From: Legionellaceae bacterium
GTDB lineage: Bacteria; Pseudomonadota; Gammaproteobacteria; Legionellales; Legionellaceae
DNA: 6,494 nucleotides
Assembly (NCBI GenBank): GCA_027449525.1
Contig: DAIDLK010000011.1
Location: 1-6,494 of the forward strand
Direction: 5' to 3'
Part shown: positions 5,849 through 6,494 of the stretch, piece by piece
How positions within the stretch are numbered: the first letter of the stretch is position 1
How the letters are laid out: the number at the start of each line of letters is the position of its first letter
The notes under the pieces: model-generated
Databases searched by the model: none
The model's input: only the letters and a program-made list of their open reading frames with translations
Told to the model about the DNA's origin: nothing
Position numbers and translations under genes: made by a program

Positions 5849-6410
5849 AATAACTGGTGATGATCCCAGCCATCAACCCAAACAAATGCCCTTCCCAAGA
5901 AACTGCGCGACCTTGCGGAAAAATACCAAGAAAAATTCCAGCAAATGCATAAACACAGGTTCCGCCGAGTAACAACGCCATTAAATTGCCTTGTTGGTAG
6001 ATATCACTGACGAGTAAACTCCAGTAGCCAGTGATTAACGCACTAGCGCCAATATGTATTCCCGATTTGCCAAATAGCCAAATGAGTGAGCCACTGATTA
6101 ATAGGATGAGAAGCGTAGCTGATAAAAAATAGCTGATGCCTTGGATTAGCAAAAAATCAGTTAGTACCACTAACGGAATGGTATTGTAAAATAAATGATT
6201 AAAATCAGCATGCAAAAAGGGTGCAAAAACAATACCAGGAAGACCGATAACGCGTCTTGGTATGATGCCTAGGTATAACAGCCCCGGCGCGATAAAGCGT
6301 GTAACAAAAAAAAGTCCCCAAAGTAGTTCAACGCCATAGACTAACGTGTAAAAATTAAGTTGAGTGGTTAAAATAATCAAATTTAAGTTAGTATTGAGTT
6401 CGTCAAGCAT
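5832..6410 (-). CDS. Rhomboid-family intramembrane serine protease
   Basis: Rhomboids cut transmembrane helices of client proteins within the membrane, using a Ser-His dyad. The 192-residue product is almost wholly hydrophobic with about six membrane segments, the basic six-helix rhomboid core. The family residues fall in order: HADFNHLFYN at 67-76 (the HX4HX3N motif with His72 and Asn76, oxyanion side), GAS at 121-123 with candidate nucleophile Ser123, and GHLFG at 174-178 with candidate His175. The usual GxSG reads GASA here, with Ala at the last position. The dyad is otherwise complete, so activity is likely. The ATG overlaps the xseA stop by 8 bases and is preceded by a GAGGG ribosome site. 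The 3' end overlaps lipA by 4 bases on the other strand. No substrate can be inferred. I assigned the family from motifs only. Confidence 0.85.
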   Translation of the reverse strand: MLDELNTNLNLIILTTQLNFYTLVYGVELLWGLFFVTRFIAPGLLYLGIIPRRVIGLPGIVFAPFLHADFNHLFYNTIPLVVLTDFLLIQGISYFLSATLLILLISGSLIWLFGKSGIHIGASALITGYWSLLVSDIYQQGNLMALLLGGTCVYAFAGIFLGIFPQGRAVSWEGHLFGLMAGIITSYWFVIF

Positions 6411-6494
6411 GAGTCATACCCTCAACCACGCAAGTCAATTGACCTTCGGCAAGTTGCACCTGAATGGTGTCCCCCAAATGCATTTGATGACTAG
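6403..6494 (-). CDS. xseA: Exodeoxyribonuclease VII large subunit, C-terminal end (partial)
   Basis: A leftward frame enters from the right edge and stops at TGA (6405-6403), giving 29 residues. The segment HLGDTIQVQLAEGQLTCVVE resembles the end of XseA, where a GDxxxVxLxxGxxxxxV pattern closes the small C-terminal barrel. XseA with several XseB subunits forms exonuclease VII, which degrades single-stranded DNA to oligonucleotides and takes part in repair. Only the last few percent of the roughly 400-450-residue protein is present and the catalytic region lies outside the window, so the name rests on this short motif. The stop lies 8 bases inside the rhomboid gene, suggesting the two are co-transcribed. 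Confidence 0.65.
   Translation of the reverse strand, partial: SHQMHLGDTIQVQLAEGQLTCVVEGMTHA
6419..6423 (-). promoter_or_regulatory. Shine-Dalgarno of the rhomboid gene, within the xseA end
   Basis: On the minus strand GAGGG lies 8 bases before the ATG at 6410, good spacing. It sits inside the last codons of the upstream gene, so ribosomes finishing xseA would be positioned to re-initiate. Confidence 0.6.

Noticed and set aside
1..6494. Insertion sequences, CRISPR repeats, toxin-antitoxin or defence genes
   Set aside because: Nearly all of the window is covered by recognised core genes; no spaced direct repeats, transposase motifs or terminal inverted repeats were seen.

Overview
This window looks like ordinary chromosomal core sequence of a gammaproteobacterium. 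The AccA, LipA, TilS and CsrA proteins read like gammaproteobacterial versions (for example, the AccA N-terminus carries the LDFEQP stretch known from E. coli). Base composition is moderate. A Legionellales-like host is possible but unproven. I see no mobile element, CRISPR array, tRNA or rRNA, and no convincing new defence or biosynthetic system.

Layout. Positions 1-129 hold one open frame running in from the left edge, possibly the hydrophobic tail of an unidentified protein. csrA (209-439, +) follows, with its own likely promoter and Shine-Dalgarno. It converges with a leftward pair made of an Sfp-type phosphopantetheinyl transferase (1254-1934, -) and a biotin-protein ligase without a DNA-binding domain (454-1251, -). 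A short AT-rich divergent spacer (1935-2007) separates that pair from a rightward run: accA (2008-2955), tilS (2961-4268), a PAP2-family membrane phosphatase (4265-4849) and lipA (4846-5835). Genes in this run are 5 bp apart or joined by ATGA stop/start overlaps, so it is probably one operon. lipA collides tail to tail, with 4 bp of overlap, with a leftward rhomboid protease gene (5832-6410, -). That gene overlaps the 3' end of a gene I read as xseA (6403-6494, -, cut by the window edge).

How the genes fit together. Four of them concern carrier-protein 'swinging arms' or fatty acid synthesis. BirA puts biotin on AccB. The phosphopantetheinyl transferase arms carrier proteins such as ACP. AccA is half of the carboxyltransferase that uses biotinylated AccB. 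LipA builds lipoyl groups from ACP-made octanoyl chains. TilS (tRNA-Ile lysidine), CsrA (post-transcriptional regulator), PAP2 (lipid phosphatase), rhomboid (membrane protease) and XseA (DNA repair nuclease) have independent roles. The points most worth a second look are this clustering of three cofactor-attachment functions, the HTH-less BirA, the possible CsrA self-binding sites over the csrA start, and the terminator-free gene ends.
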